Part shown: piece after piece, positions 17,694 through 26,368 of the stretch | Layout of the letters: every line of letters begins with the position of its first letter | How positions within the stretch are numbered: the first letter of the stretch is position 1 | NCBI GenBank assembly: GCA_045046885.1 | Contig: JASFYX010000009.1 | Location: 90,873 to 154,872, forward strand | DNA from: CG1-02-35-72 sp045046885 | GTDB lineage: Bacteria; Bacteroidota; Bacteroidia; Flavobacteriales; Flavobacteriaceae | DNA: 64,000 nt | Reading direction: 5' to 3' | The notes under the pieces: generated by a model | The model's input: the letters and a program-made list of their open reading frames with translations, nothing else | Databases searched by the model: none | Told to the model about the DNA's origin: nothing | Translations under genes and position numbers: made by a program

Positions 17694-19049
17694 TTAGAAC
17701 AGTGCCTTAATAACATCTTCTACGCGAGAGGCTTTAAGTATTGTTATTTTGTGTTTTGAAGTATTGACTTTAGTAAATTTAGAAACTAAAATAGCTTCAA
17801 AACCTAGTTTTTCGGCTTCTAAAATACGTTGTTCAATACGGTTAACAGGACGGATTTCACCCGCCAAGCCCACCTCTGCTGCAAAACAGTAATTTTGCGG
17901 AATAGCCTTGTCTTGATTAGAAGATAAAATAGCGACAATAACCGCCAAATCTATAGCAGGGTCGTCAACACTTATACCACCAGCAATATTTAAAAAGACG
18001 TCTTTAGCACCCAACTTAAAGCCGGCACGTTTTTCTAATACCGCGAGCATCATATGGAGGCGTTTGATATTATAGCCCGTTGCCGAGCGTTGCGGCGTGC
18101 CGTAAACAGCAGTACTTACCAAAGCTTGGACTTCTATCATAAAAGAGCGTTGCCCTTCTTGAGTGGCCGCAATAACAGAGCCGCTGAGCGAAGCGTCTTT
18201 TTCAGAAATAAGCAATTCAGACGGATTTAAAACTTCGCGCAAGCCACTTTGCTGCATTTCGTAGATACCGAGTTCAGAAGTAGCACCAAACCTGTTCTTT
18301 TGAGCGCGTAAGATGCGGTATAAATGGTTGCGGTCGCCTTCAAATTGTAAAACCACATCAACCATGTGTTCTAAAATTTTAGGACCAGCTATAGTGCCTT
18401 CTTTAGTTATATGACCTATTAAAATGACGGGCGTATTTGTTTCTTTGGCAAATTTTATCAGTTCAGCTGCTGATTCACGAATTTGTGATACGCTTCCCGG
18501 CAAAGCCTCAATACTGTTTGTGTAGAGTGTCTGAATAGAATCTATCACTACAACTTCAGGACGTGTTTCTTCAATAGCACTAAATATTTGTTGTGTATTT
18601 GTTTCGGTTAAAACCAAGCAGTTTGAATTATTGCCACCCAAACGCTCCCCCCGCATTTTTATTTGATTTTTGCTTTCCTCACCCGAGACATACAATACAC
18701 GTTGCGGTAAATTAAGGGCTACTTGTAATATGAGGGTTGATTTTCCTATACCGGGTTCACCACCTAATAGTACGACAGACCCTTTTACCAACCCGCCACC
18801 CAAAACAGCATCTAACTCTTTGTTATTTGTAATAATGCGATCTTCTTTGCTGATACTAATCTTGTTTATGGGTGTGGCTTTTTCTGAGCGTTTAGCACTG
18901 GGTGTTTGTTGCCAATTGCGTTTTACTTCTTTTTGAATGACTTCTTCAACAATAGAGTTCCATTGTCCACAAGAAGTACATTGTCCTAGCCATTTGGCGT
19001 GTTGTGCACCACAATTCTGACAGAAAAAAGTTGTTTTGGTTTTAGCCAT
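17694..19049 (-). CDS. radA: DNA repair protein RadA
   Basis: 451 residues. RadA is a RecA-like ATPase that helps branch migration during recombination. N-terminal zinc ribbon FFCQNCGAQHAKWLGQCTSCG (four cysteines within residues 8-30), Walker A GGEPGIGKST (about 96-105), the RadA-specific KNRFG motif, and a C-terminal Lon-protease-like (S16-fold) domain. Length and motif order are standard. A -7 box TATATTTG lies 20 bases upstream of the ATG. Confidence 0.96.
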   Translation of the reverse strand: MAKTKTTFFCQNCGAQHAKWLGQCTSCGQWNSIVEEVIQKEVKRNWQQTPSAKRSEKATPINKISISKEDRIITNNKELDAVLGGGLVKGSVVLLGGEPGIGKSTLILQVALNLPQRVLYVSGEESKNQIKMRGERLGGNNSNCLVLTETNTQQIFSAIEETRPEVVVIDSIQTLYTNSIEALPGSVSQIRESAAELIKFAKETNTPVILIGHITKEGTIAGPKILEHMVDVVLQFEGDRNHLYRILRAQKNRFGATSELGIYEMQQSGLREVLNPSELLISEKDASLSGSVIAATQEGQRSFMIEVQALVSTAVYGTPQRSATGYNIKRLHMMLAVLEKRAGFKLGAKDVFLNIAGGISVDDPAIDLAVIVAILSSNQDKAIPQNYCFAAEVGLAGEIRPVNRIEQRILEAEKLGFEAILVSKFTKVNTSKHKITILKASRVEDVIKALF

Positions 19050-19068
19050 TTGATGTTTTAAAGGTACA

Positions 19069-19076
19069 CAAATATA
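19069..19076 (-). promoter_or_regulatory. -7 box of radA (TATATTTG)
   Basis: Minus strand reads TATATTTG, ending 19 bases before the radA ATG at 19049. Confidence 0.6.
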
Positions 19077-19100
19077 AGAGAAAGATTAATTCTAGCACAT

Positions 19101-19133
19101 AAAAAAACGCAACGATTTTCGTTGCGTTTTTTT
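19101..19133 (-). terminator. Intrinsic terminator downstream of the T9SS cargo gene
   Basis: A 14-bp perfect stem (19101-19114 with 19120-19133) around a 5-base loop, with A/T runs at both ends. It lies 20 bases past the stop of the minus-strand gene at 19154 and before the radA promoter. Confidence 0.85.
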
Positions 19134-19153
19134 AAAAAGATATTCCAAAAAAC

Positions 19154-19774
19154 CTATTCTTGAGAAATAACTTTTAAAGATTTTTTAAAGTTTTCGCCTT
19201 TAATAAGGATAAAACTTACTTGGTATTTAGGGAGTTTAATATTTTGCGAAAAACCGTTTTGAACCCTAACATTTTCTTTGCTATATAACAATCTACCCAC
19301 AACATCGTAAGCTTTTATAGAAGCTTGACCATTATAGCCATTAATTTTTAGGGTATTATTAACATAATAGAATTGGATGTTTTTAGTAAAGTCATCAACA
19401 GCTAAAGTAGATTGTGTAAAACTATACGCTCCAGTATTCACGTTAAATGCAACATCCCAAGTACCGGCAACACCAGGAATATTAGCACCGCCACCTGCTG
19501 TACTTCCTATACCTGAAGGCCAAGCAGAACCAGAAGTTGGGGCTCCCCATGCTGTTCCGCTCCAATTTTCATCTTGTCTAAATTTTATTTCTCCATCAGC
19601 AGCTAAAACCCATCCATTAAGAGTGTAGTTAACATCATCAGTTGTTGCTAGGGTGGCATCTGGAGCCCCCCAACCATTAAAGACACCAACTAAACCAATA
19701 GTATGGCCAGCTTGAGCGTTTGTAAATTGTAATGTGGCTATTAAAAATAAGCCAAAAAGTAGTTTTGTTTTCAT
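19154..19774 (-). CDS. Secreted SusE/F-like protein with T9SS C-terminal sorting domain
   Basis: 206 residues. Signal peptide MKTKLLFGLFLIATLQFTNAQ, then one SusE/SusF-like beta-sandwich (about 24-118) opening with GLVGVFNGWG and containing IKFRQDENWSG, the pattern of starch-binding outer-membrane modules. The last ~75 residues (from VDDFTKNIQFYY to KKSLKVISQE, with YDVVGRLLYS) resemble a type A sorting domain of the type IX secretion system, so the protein is probably exported and attached at the cell surface. There is no catalytic domain and no polysaccharide-utilization neighbour; a lone glycan-binding or adhesion role is plausible. Confidence 0.75.
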   Translation of the reverse strand: MKTKLLFGLFLIATLQFTNAQAGHTIGLVGVFNGWGAPDATLATTDDVNYTLNGWVLAADGEIKFRQDENWSGTAWGAPTSGSAWPSGIGSTAGGGANIPGVAGTWDVAFNVNTGAYSFTQSTLAVDDFTKNIQFYYVNNTLKINGYNGQASIKAYDVVGRLLYSKENVRVQNGFSQNIKLPKYQVSFILIKGENFKKSLKVISQE

Positions 19775-19906
19775 AGTTATATATTTTTTGTTTACACAAT
19801 ATTAAATATTTTGCAATAGAATTCAGCAAAACTTAAGAAAAAGGCAATTACGAAAACGTTTTCGTGTTGATAAGTTATTAAATAAGCGGTTTTTTTCAAA
19901 AAAACA

Positions 19907-19934
19907 AAACCGTAATGTCAGAACATTACGGTTT
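19907..19934 (-). terminator. Terminator of tRNA-Leu
   Basis: 12-bp perfect stem (19907-19918 with 19923-19934) and a 4-base loop, starting 5 bases past the tRNA 3' end on the minus strand and followed by a T-rich run. Confidence 0.8.
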
Positions 19935-19939
19935 AAAAG

Positions 19940-20023
19940 TACTTCAGGTGGGAATCGAACCCACACTCTCGTGAAAGAACTGGATTTTGAATCCAGCGCG
20001 TCTACCAATTCCGCCACTGAAGC
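19940..20023 (-). tRNA. tRNA-Leu (anticodon CAA)
   Basis: 84 bases on the minus strand. Acceptor GCTTCAG pairs with CTGAAGT (first pair G-T). The anticodon stem CTGGA/TCCAG encloses loop TTCAAAA, giving anticodon CAA for TTG codons. A long variable arm (TTCTTTCACGAGAG) marks a class II tRNA, and the T-loop reads GTTCGATTC. The discriminator base is A; CCA is not encoded. Confidence 0.96.
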
Positions 20024-20114
20024 TTGTTAGTGAGAATCTCTTAACTCTCTCAACTTCTCTTTCTCTAATCTAGTGTGTCGACCTACTGGCAGGCACTCAA
20101 GCTTTTTGAGAGTG

Positions 20115-20122
20115 CAAATATA
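20115..20122 (-). promoter_or_regulatory. -7 box for tRNA-Leu (TATATTTG)
   Basis: Minus strand reads TATATTTG about 90 bases upstream of the mature tRNA 5' end. The 5' leader between them contains an imperfect CACTC/GAGTG hairpin. The rest of the 246 bases up to prs shows no gene. Confidence 0.5.
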
Positions 20123-20212
20123 ATTGTTTTTAGACAAAAACAATTAATATATCTTTAAGGTTTATTTTAGATAAATAAGTTTATAAATAAAGCTCAAACT
20201 GTTATTATTTTT

Positions 20213-20220
20213 TACTTTTG
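20213..20220 (+). promoter_or_regulatory. -7 box of prs (TACTTTTG)
   Basis: TACTTTTG matches TAnnTTTG and precedes the prs ATG (20270) by 49 bases. Confidence 0.5.
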
Positions 20221-20269
20221 TCTTGAATTTCATGAAACACAAACAATACGCCATAACACAACTAACTAC

Positions 20270-21211
20270 ATGAAACAAAGAATTCCCAAGCCAAAAATAT
20301 TTGCTTGCACACAAAGCATAGTATTAGCCACTCAAATTGCCAAAGCCTACGGAGCCGAACTCGGCCAAACAAATAAAACCATTTTCAGCGATGGCGAATT
20401 CCAAGTATCTTTTGAAGAATCAATTAGAGGGCGTCGTATATTTATTATCGGCTCTACTTTTCCAAATACAGATAATTTGATGGAAATGCTCTTGATGATT
20501 GATGCTGCAAAACGGGCCTCTGCACGTCATATAACGGCTGTCATGCCTTACTTTGGTTGGGCACGTCAGGATAGAAAAGACAAGCCACGCGTCCCTATTG
20601 CAGCTAAATTAGTCGCCAATTTGTTGCAGGCTGCGGGCGCTACCCGTATTATTACAATGGATTTACACGCCGATCAAATTCAGGGGTTTTTCGAAAAACC
20701 TGTCGATCATTTATTCGCTTCCACTATTTTTCTACCTTATATAAAAGAACTCAATTTAGATAATTTAACCATTGCATCACCAGACATGGGCGGTTCTAAA
20801 CGCGCTTATGCTTATTCAAAATTTTTACATAGCGATGTGGTTATTTGTTACAAGCAACGCAAAAAAGCCAATGTAATAGATAAAATGGAATTGATAGGAA
20901 AGGTTGAAGGACGTAATGTTATTATAGTTGATGATATGGTAGATACCGCAGGGACTTTGTGTAAAGCCGCCGAAGTTATGTTAGAACAAGGCGCTCTATC
21001 GGTCTTTGCCATCGCTACTCATGCCATACTTTCTGGAAAAGCTCATGAGCGTATTAAAAACTCGAAATTAGAAGCCCTAATCGTGACTGATACTATCCCG
21101 CTTAAAGAGGAAAATTATAAAATAAAAGTTGTACCTTGCGCCACTTTATTCGCAGACGTGATGCATAAGGTTCACAACAATACATCAATAAGCGGACAAT
21201 TTTTAATGTAA
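20270..21211 (+). CDS. prs: Ribose-phosphate pyrophosphokinase
   Basis: 313 residues. It makes PRPP from ribose-5-phosphate and ATP, the precursor for purines, pyrimidines, His, Trp and NAD. Conserved segments seen: GQTNKTIFSDGEFQVSFEES (about 27-46), the ATP/Mg region YFGWARQDRKDKPRVPI (about 95-111), MDLHADQIQGFF (about 128-140) and the PRPP-binding VIIVDDMVDTAGT (about 213-225). It is followed by rplY after 18 bases, the common prs-rplY pair of bacteria. Confidence 0.96.
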   Translation: MKQRIPKPKIFACTQSIVLATQIAKAYGAELGQTNKTIFSDGEFQVSFEESIRGRRIFIIGSTFPNTDNLMEMLLMIDAAKRASARHITAVMPYFGWARQDRKDKPRVPIAAKLVANLLQAAGATRIITMDLHADQIQGFFEKPVDHLFASTIFLPYIKELNLDNLTIASPDMGGSKRAYAYSKFLHSDVVICYKQRKKANVIDKMELIGKVEGRNVIIVDDMVDTAGTLCKAAEVMLEQGALSVFAIATHAILSGKAHERIKNSKLEALIVTDTIPLKEENYKIKVVPCATLFADVMHKVHNNTSISGQFLM

Positions 21212-21229
21212 ACAATAATTAATATAATA

Positions 21230-21886
21230 ATGAAATCGATTACAATCAAAGGATCTAAAAGAGAAAGCGTAGGCAAGGTAGCAACCAAAGCCTTACGTAA
21301 TGCTGACAAGGTGCCTTGCGTATTATACGGAGGAGAACAAGTTATACACTTTGCAGCAGACGAAAAAGCATTTAAAGGCTTAGTGTACACACCAAATGTA
21401 TATACAGCAAAGATTGAACTTGAAGACGGTCAAGTATTTGACGCTGTTTTACAAGATATTCAGTTTAGCCCAGTAACAGATAGGATTTTACACATAGACT
21501 TTTATCAACTTTTTGCAGGTAAACCTATTACAATGAATATTCCTGTAAAATTAAAAGGTAATGCTCCAGGTGTTTTAAATGGCGGTTCGTTAGACTTTAT
21601 TTTGCGTAAATTAAGTGTACGTGCACTTCCTAAAGACTTACCAGATTTTTTAACAGCTGATATTTCTGAATTAAAAATAGGTGATAAAGTATATGTTACT
21701 GAACTTGACAGTGAAGAATTAACATTAAATCACTCAGACAATGCTGTTGTTGTTCAAGTAAGAATGGCCAGAGCAGCTATTGTTGAAGAAGAATTAGAAG
21801 GTGAAGAAGGTGTTGAAGGAGAAGAAGGTGCCGAAGGAGAAGAAGGCGCTGAAGCCGGAGCAGATACTTCAGCTAGTAAAGAATAA
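21230..21886 (+). CDS. rplY: 50S ribosomal protein L25 (general stress protein Ctc type)
   Basis: 218 residues. L25 binds 5S rRNA. The N-terminal L25 domain (about 1-90) is followed by the TL5/Ctc beta domain (about 95-180, with FADEKAF and [11 protein letters not shown]). The last ~35 residues are almost only Glu, Gly, Ala and Val in GEEG repeats ([18 protein letters not shown]), an acidic tail common in Bacteroidota L25. It lies in an operon with prs; an intrinsic terminator follows 20 bases after the stop. Confidence 0.94.
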   Translation: MKSITIKGSKRESVGKVATKALRNADKVPCVLYGGEQVIHFAADEKAFKGLVYTPNVYTAKIELEDGQVFDAVLQDIQFSPVTDRILHIDFYQLFAGKPITMNIPVKLKGNAPGVLNGGSLDFILRKLSVRALPKDLPDFLTADISELKIGDKVYVTELDSEELTLNHSDNAVVVQVRMARAAIVEEELEGEEGVEGEEGAEGEEGAEAGADTSASKE

Positions 21887-21906
21887 ATTTTATAAAACAT
21901 TTTATT

Positions 21907-21942
21907 AAAAGCTTTTTGCTGGTTTGCCGGCAAAAAGCTTTT
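21907..21942 (+). terminator. Intrinsic terminator of prs-rplY
   Basis: 16-bp stem (21907-21922 with 21927-21942, one G-T pair), 4-base loop, then a T-run. The pth start is only 17 bases further on, so the pth promoter must overlap this hairpin. Confidence 0.88.
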
Positions 21943-21958
21943 TTTATATCTTTACTTT

Positions 21959-22585
21959 ATGGATATTATAAAGTTTTTAAAAAGAACTATCTTTAAAAAT
22001 GAATTGCAAACTGTAAAAATGAAAAAATTTCTAATAGTTGGTTTAGGCAATATAGGGCAAGAATACATCAACACAAGACATAATATTGGTTTTAAAATTA
22101 TTGATACACTTGCTGCTGAAAAAAGTAAAGCTTTTGAAACTTTAAAATTAGGAGACCTAACTCGTTTTAATTTTAAAGGACGCACATTTGTTTTATTGAA
22201 ACCTTCTACTTATATGAATTTGAGCGGGAAATCTGTTAATTATTGGATGCAAAAAGAAAAGATTCAGTCCTCAAATTTGTTAATAGTCTGCGATGATATT
22301 AATTTAGAACTCGGCGCTATCAGATTAAAAGCAAAAGGGAGCGACGGTGGTCATAATGGCTTAAAAGATATTCAGAATATTTTGCAAACTAGTCAATATC
22401 CCAGATTGCGTTTTGGTGTAGGAGCCGATTTTTCTAAAGGGAAACAAGTAGATTATGTTTTAGGGAATTGGCAAGAAGAAGAGTTATCTTTATTAAATGA
22501 AAGTATAAAAAAATCTTCTCAAGCTATTTTATCTTTTGGAACAGATGGTCTAAATAATACTATGAATAATTTTAATAACAAATAA
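21959..22585 (+). CDS. pth: Peptidyl-tRNA hydrolase
   Basis: 208 residues. It releases peptides from peptidyl-tRNA so that the tRNA can be recharged. Motifs: VGLGNIGQEYINTRHNIGF with catalytic His, LLKPSTYMNLSG, and DDINLELGAIRLKAKGSDGGHNGLK with the catalytic Asp and second His. The enzyme core starts at an internal Met (21-MKKFLIVGLG); the extra 20 basic residues resemble the short N-terminal extension I know from other Flavobacteriia Pth proteins, so I keep the ATG at 21959. A TATCTTTA box at 21947-21954 precedes that ATG by 4 bases, consistent with a leaderless message. Confidence 0.92.
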   Translation: MDIIKFLKRTIFKNELQTVKMKKFLIVGLGNIGQEYINTRHNIGFKIIDTLAAEKSKAFETLKLGDLTRFNFKGRTFVLLKPSTYMNLSGKSVNYWMQKEKIQSSNLLIVCDDINLELGAIRLKAKGSDGGHNGLKDIQNILQTSQYPRLRFGVGADFSKGKQVDYVLGNWQEEELSLLNESIKKSSQAILSFGTDGLNNTMNNFNNK

Positions 22586-22593
22586 AATGTAAT

Positions 22594-22872
22594 TTACTTT
22601 GCATTAGATTTAGTTTCAATTTTATCTAAATAATTCAAAACAAGAGAGGATAGTCCTACAATGCACATTATAACTGATATTACAATAAACTTTTGTTTTT
22701 CAATCATTCTTATGACGCCTTGAGTTAAAAAAAGGATACCATAAAAATACCAAAAGACTTTTCTAAATTTTATTTTTTTCTTTTCGCTTATGCGCGTTAT
22801 TTTTAGAGATATGATATGCAATAAAGCAATGACAACAAAAACAATTATCATTATAAATAGACCTTTTTCCAT
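22594..22872 (-). CDS. Small membrane protein of unknown function
   Basis: 92 residues with three predicted membrane helices (about 5-24, 41-57 and 65-82) separated by a basic loop ITRISEKKKIKFRK. No family recognised. It converges with pth (8 bases between stops) and lies downstream of glmS on the opposite side of a short gap. Codon pattern and hydrophobic layout look like a real gene, but it is short. Confidence 0.6.
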   Translation of the reverse strand: MEKGLFIMIIVFVVIALLHIISLKITRISEKKKIKFRKVFWYFYGILFLTQGVIRMIEKQKFIVISVIMCIVGLSSLVLNYLDKIETKSNAK

Positions 22873-22933
22873 AGCTCAAAAATTTAGTCTTGCTAAGTTT
22901 AATTTAAAAAAAGACAAAGCCCAACAAATGTTA

Positions 22934-24787
22934 TTATTCCACCGTAACAGATTTAGCTAAATTACGAGGTTGGTCTACATTACAACCGCGCATCACAGCT
23001 ATGTGGTAAGATAATAATTGAAGTGGAATTGTTGTTAATAATGGCGATATAGCTTCTGGGCAATCGGGTACTTCAATAACATGGTCTGCTAAACCTTTAA
23101 CCACCGTGTCGCCTTCTGTAACAATAGCAATAATTTTTCCTTTTCTAGCTTTTATTTCTTGAATATTACTTACAACTTTATCATAATGGCCTTTTTTGGT
23201 AGCAATAACTACAATAGGCATGTTTTCGTCAATTAAAGCAATAGGGCCGTGTTTCATTTCTGCTGCAGGATACCCTTCGGCATGGATGTATGAAATTTCT
23301 TTGAGTTTTAAAGCACCCTCTAATGCTACAGGGAAGTTATAACCACGTCCTAAATACAAACAATTAGAGGCTTCTTTATAAATAGAAGCAATATATTTTA
23401 TATGATCATCATTTGCTAAAACAGAATTAATTTGAGTTGGAACCATTTCCATGGCAGTTAAACATTGGTGGAATTTTTGTTTAGAAAGTTTACCATTTGC
23501 ACGCCCAAGGCGTAAAGCTACTAACATTAACAAGGTAATTTGAGTAGTAAAAGCTTTTGTAGAAGCGACGCCTATTTCTGGTCCTGCATGTGTATAAGAA
23601 CCGGTATGTGTTTCGCGGGCTATTGAAGAACCTACAACATTACAAATTCCAAAGACAAAAGCCCCTTTTTCTTTAGCCAGTTTAACAGCTGCAAGCGTAT
23701 CGGCTGTTTCGCCAGATTGTGAGATGGCAATCACCACATCTTTTTCTGTAATTATAGGATTGCGATATCTAAATTCTGAACTATACTCTACTTCAACAGG
23801 AATTCTGGCTAGATTTTCGAAAAGGTATTCGGCTACCAAACCAGCATGCCAAGAAGTACCGCAAGCCACAATTATAATACGGTTGGCATTTAAAAATCGT
23901 TTAAGATTATCTTCTACGCCAGACATTTTAATGATACCTTCAATTGGTAACATGCGCCCTCTGTAGGTATCTGTAATAGCTTTAGGCTGCTCAAAAATTT
24001 CTTTAAGCATAAAATGTTCGTAACCCCCTTTTTCAATTTCTTCAAGATCTAATTGTAATTCTTGAACAGTCGCGTCAATTAGAGAATCTGATTTTATTTT
24101 ACGAACACGCACATCTCTGTCTAGGCGTATAATAGCCATTTCTTCATCTTCAAGATAGATTGTGTTTTTAGTATACTCTACAAAAGGAGAAGCGTCTGAA
24201 GCTATAAAAAATTCTGAGTTTTCTTTGCCAATACCAATAGCTATTGGGCTACCCAATCTGGCAACAATTATTTCGTTAGGTTTTGATTTGTCAAATACAG
24301 CAATAGCATAAGCACCAAAAACCTGATTTAAAGCAAGCTGAACAGCTTTTCCTAATTTGCAATTTTCGGTTTTTTTAACTTCTTCAATTAGGTTTATTAA
24401 AACCTCTGTATCTGTGTCGCTTTTAAAAGAATAACCTCTATCTATAAGACCTTTTTTAATGGTGTCATAATTTTCTATAATACCATTATGTACGATTACT
24501 AAATTGCCAGATTGTGAAGAATGAGGATGTGAATTGATATCGTTTGGGGCACCATGTGTAGCCCAGCGTGTATGTCCTATTCCTACTTGTGCCTTAGTGT
24601 CAATATTTTGAGATACCAACTCTTTAAGGTCAGCCACTTTCCCTTTTGTTTTAACTAAGTTGATTTTGTTGTTGTTATACAGAAAAACACCCGCACTATC
24701 GTAGCCTCTATATTCTAAACGTTGTAAACCATTTATTATAATTGGATAAGCTTCTCTGTAGCCGATATATCCTGTAATACCACACAT
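22934..24787 (-). CDS. glmS: Glutamine-fructose-6-phosphate aminotransferase (isomerizing)
   Basis: 617 residues. It makes glucosamine-6-phosphate for peptidoglycan and lipid A. After Met removal the N-terminal nucleophile is Cys2 (MCGITGYIGYREAYP). Glutaminase domain at about 2-225 with the HTRWATHG and HNGIIENYD motifs; two SIS sugar-isomerase domains follow (about 290-430 and 460-600, with SQSGETADT and ending in PRNLAKSVTVE). Full length. It follows the DUF4270 gene by 6 bases. No glmS ribozyme was looked for in detail because the gene is internal to an operon. Confidence 0.97.
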   Translation of the reverse strand: MCGITGYIGYREAYPIIINGLQRLEYRGYDSAGVFLYNNNKINLVKTKGKVADLKELVSQNIDTKAQVGIGHTRWATHGAPNDINSHPHSSQSGNLVIVHNGIIENYDTIKKGLIDRGYSFKSDTDTEVLINLIEEVKKTENCKLGKAVQLALNQVFGAYAIAVFDKSKPNEIIVARLGSPIAIGIGKENSEFFIASDASPFVEYTKNTIYLEDEEMAIIRLDRDVRVRKIKSDSLIDATVQELQLDLEEIEKGGYEHFMLKEIFEQPKAITDTYRGRMLPIEGIIKMSGVEDNLKRFLNANRIIIVACGTSWHAGLVAEYLFENLARIPVEVEYSSEFRYRNPIITEKDVVIAISQSGETADTLAAVKLAKEKGAFVFGICNVVGSSIARETHTGSYTHAGPEIGVASTKAFTTQITLLMLVALRLGRANGKLSKQKFHQCLTAMEMVPTQINSVLANDDHIKYIASIYKEASNCLYLGRGYNFPVALEGALKLKEISYIHAEGYPAAEMKHGPIALIDENMPIVVIATKKGHYDKVVSNIQEIKARKGKIIAIVTEGDTVVKGLADHVIEVPDCPEAISPLLTTIPLQLLSYHIAVMRGCNVDQPRNLAKSVTVE

Positions 24788-24793
24788 AACGTA

Positions 24794-26356
24794 TTAATTT
24801 TTTGGTTCTGTATAGAAAATTTCTAATACTAATTTTTTGGCACTGAGCTCTTTGTTCCCAAATATAGCAACTCCTTTTGGATTCCAATTAAAAGGTTTGA
24901 CAATTGTATCAGAAAGTCTTAAGAACCTTGGTACATCAAAAGAGCTATAAGACTTAATGGCCAACTTAGAGACTTTTCTTGAATATTCTTGTTTTAAAAT
25001 GCTAGCCATATAATCGGTTATTTTGAACTTATAAAATTTTGGATCACCATTTTCGTCATATTCTAAAGTTCCACCATAACTAAATTGCCCTTCAGAAATA
25101 ACATCTAGCACATGTGAATTATCATCGTAATTATAAAGGAATAACCGTGACGGTAGGTTGCTACCACTTTGATCTTTATCTACGTAAAGTTTAATATTTG
25201 CTTCGTTTATCAACCAGTTTTTTGAACGGATGTTTTCTACATCATCATTGGTAAAAAGCTTTAATACAGCAGAAGCTCCAGAAGCTCCTTGAATGTACAA
25301 ATTTTGTTCCCCATTTATTTTGTCTGGACTTAATATACGTGTTTGAATAGCCGAAGTAGCCAAACTGTAATCGTGCTCAAATTTATTTGCATGAAGACCA
25401 GCTAACGGAAAGAATAGTTTCTGTTTTGTACGAACCGTTGTGGTTACTTCGTTAGCATCGGTAGAAGTAACGTCATTAGAATAATAAATATTTATACTTC
25501 CATTAGTAATAGGGAATGTTATTAAAGACCCGTCAGACCCCGAAGCGCTTATATATAAACCTCTAAAAAAGTGTATAAAATCGTCTGGAGAGCTAAAATC
25601 TGATGTTTTACTCAAATCAATAAAATTATCTTGAAAAAAACTTTTATTTAAAGTTAGTTTAATAGAAGGTATGCTACCGGTTCTCTTAATAGTGTCGGTA
25701 TCAAATATTTTATTCACAGAATTCCTGTATTTTATAATTGTAGCAGTATCGTTAGCATTTGGCGTGAACAAACCAGAAAACAATACAGAATTTACGGTAT
25801 TATAAGATCTATTAGAAAAATATTTTTTCCTTTTAGTTGGATCTAGCGGATCCAAACTATTCAGAAAAGTACCCAATTCTGAAACGTTAATAGTAAAAGG
25901 TGTGTTTTGATTGCCAATTATAGAATCTAACTCAAAAACAGGAACTACGATGGAATCTGTTTCAGCTGTTGAATTAGGGTCCCTTATTTTTTTAATACCT
26001 GTTTTTGTGTTATAATAAGGAATGTCTAAAATTACGGAATCTACCGTAGGGTTTGTACCAAAATCCATCCCTTCAGGCGGAAGTGCTACTTGAGTAGCTA
26101 CAGAAGCTGTTGTTTTACCAAATGTGTTATTTAGGTTAACCCCCAAAACATACTGTGGCAAACTGTCAACACGTACAGAATCCACTTTTACATTATAGGC
26201 AATTATATCAGAAATTAAAGTTTTTGTATCAAACTTACTATTATCAACAAGCGCAATACCAATATCTTTAAAATCTCTTTCACAAGCTACAAGACCCGTA
26301 ATAAATACTAAAATAATTATTAAGTATTTAGGTGTACTAATTTTTTTTGTTATCAT
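24794..26356 (-). CDS. DUF4270 lipoprotein
   Basis: 520 residues. Lipoprotein signal with Cys25 (ITGLVAC). The mature part starts with RDFKDIGIALVDNSKFDT and carries alternating beta strands through to LVLEIFYTEP, fitting the DUF4270 family of Bacteroidota surface or periplasmic lipoproteins. Between the GT5-like gene (12 bases) and glmS (6 bases) on the same strand; I recall this order from other Flavobacteriia. Function unknown. Confidence 0.82.
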   Translation of the reverse strand: MITKKISTPKYLIIILVFITGLVACERDFKDIGIALVDNSKFDTKTLISDIIAYNVKVDSVRVDSLPQYVLGVNLNNTFGKTTASVATQVALPPEGMDFGTNPTVDSVILDIPYYNTKTGIKKIRDPNSTAETDSIVVPVFELDSIIGNQNTPFTINVSELGTFLNSLDPLDPTKRKKYFSNRSYNTVNSVLFSGLFTPNANDTATIIKYRNSVNKIFDTDTIKRTGSIPSIKLTLNKSFFQDNFIDLSKTSDFSSPDDFIHFFRGLYISASGSDGSLITFPITNGSINIYYSNDVTSTDANEVTTTVRTKQKLFFPLAGLHANKFEHDYSLATSAIQTRILSPDKINGEQNLYIQGASGASAVLKLFTNDDVENIRSKNWLINEANIKLYVDKDQSGSNLPSRLFLYNYDDNSHVLDVISEGQFSYGGTLEYDENGDPKFYKFKITDYMASILKQEYSRKVSKLAIKSYSSFDVPRFLRLSDTIVKPFNWNPKGVAIFGNKELSAKKLVLEIFYTEPKN

Positions 26357-26368
26357 AAAAAAAGGAAA

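Noticed and set aside
19823..20017. 64-aa minus-strand reading frame beginning MAELVDALDSKSS
   Set aside because: It is the translation of the tRNA-Leu gene and its flank, a common false gene.
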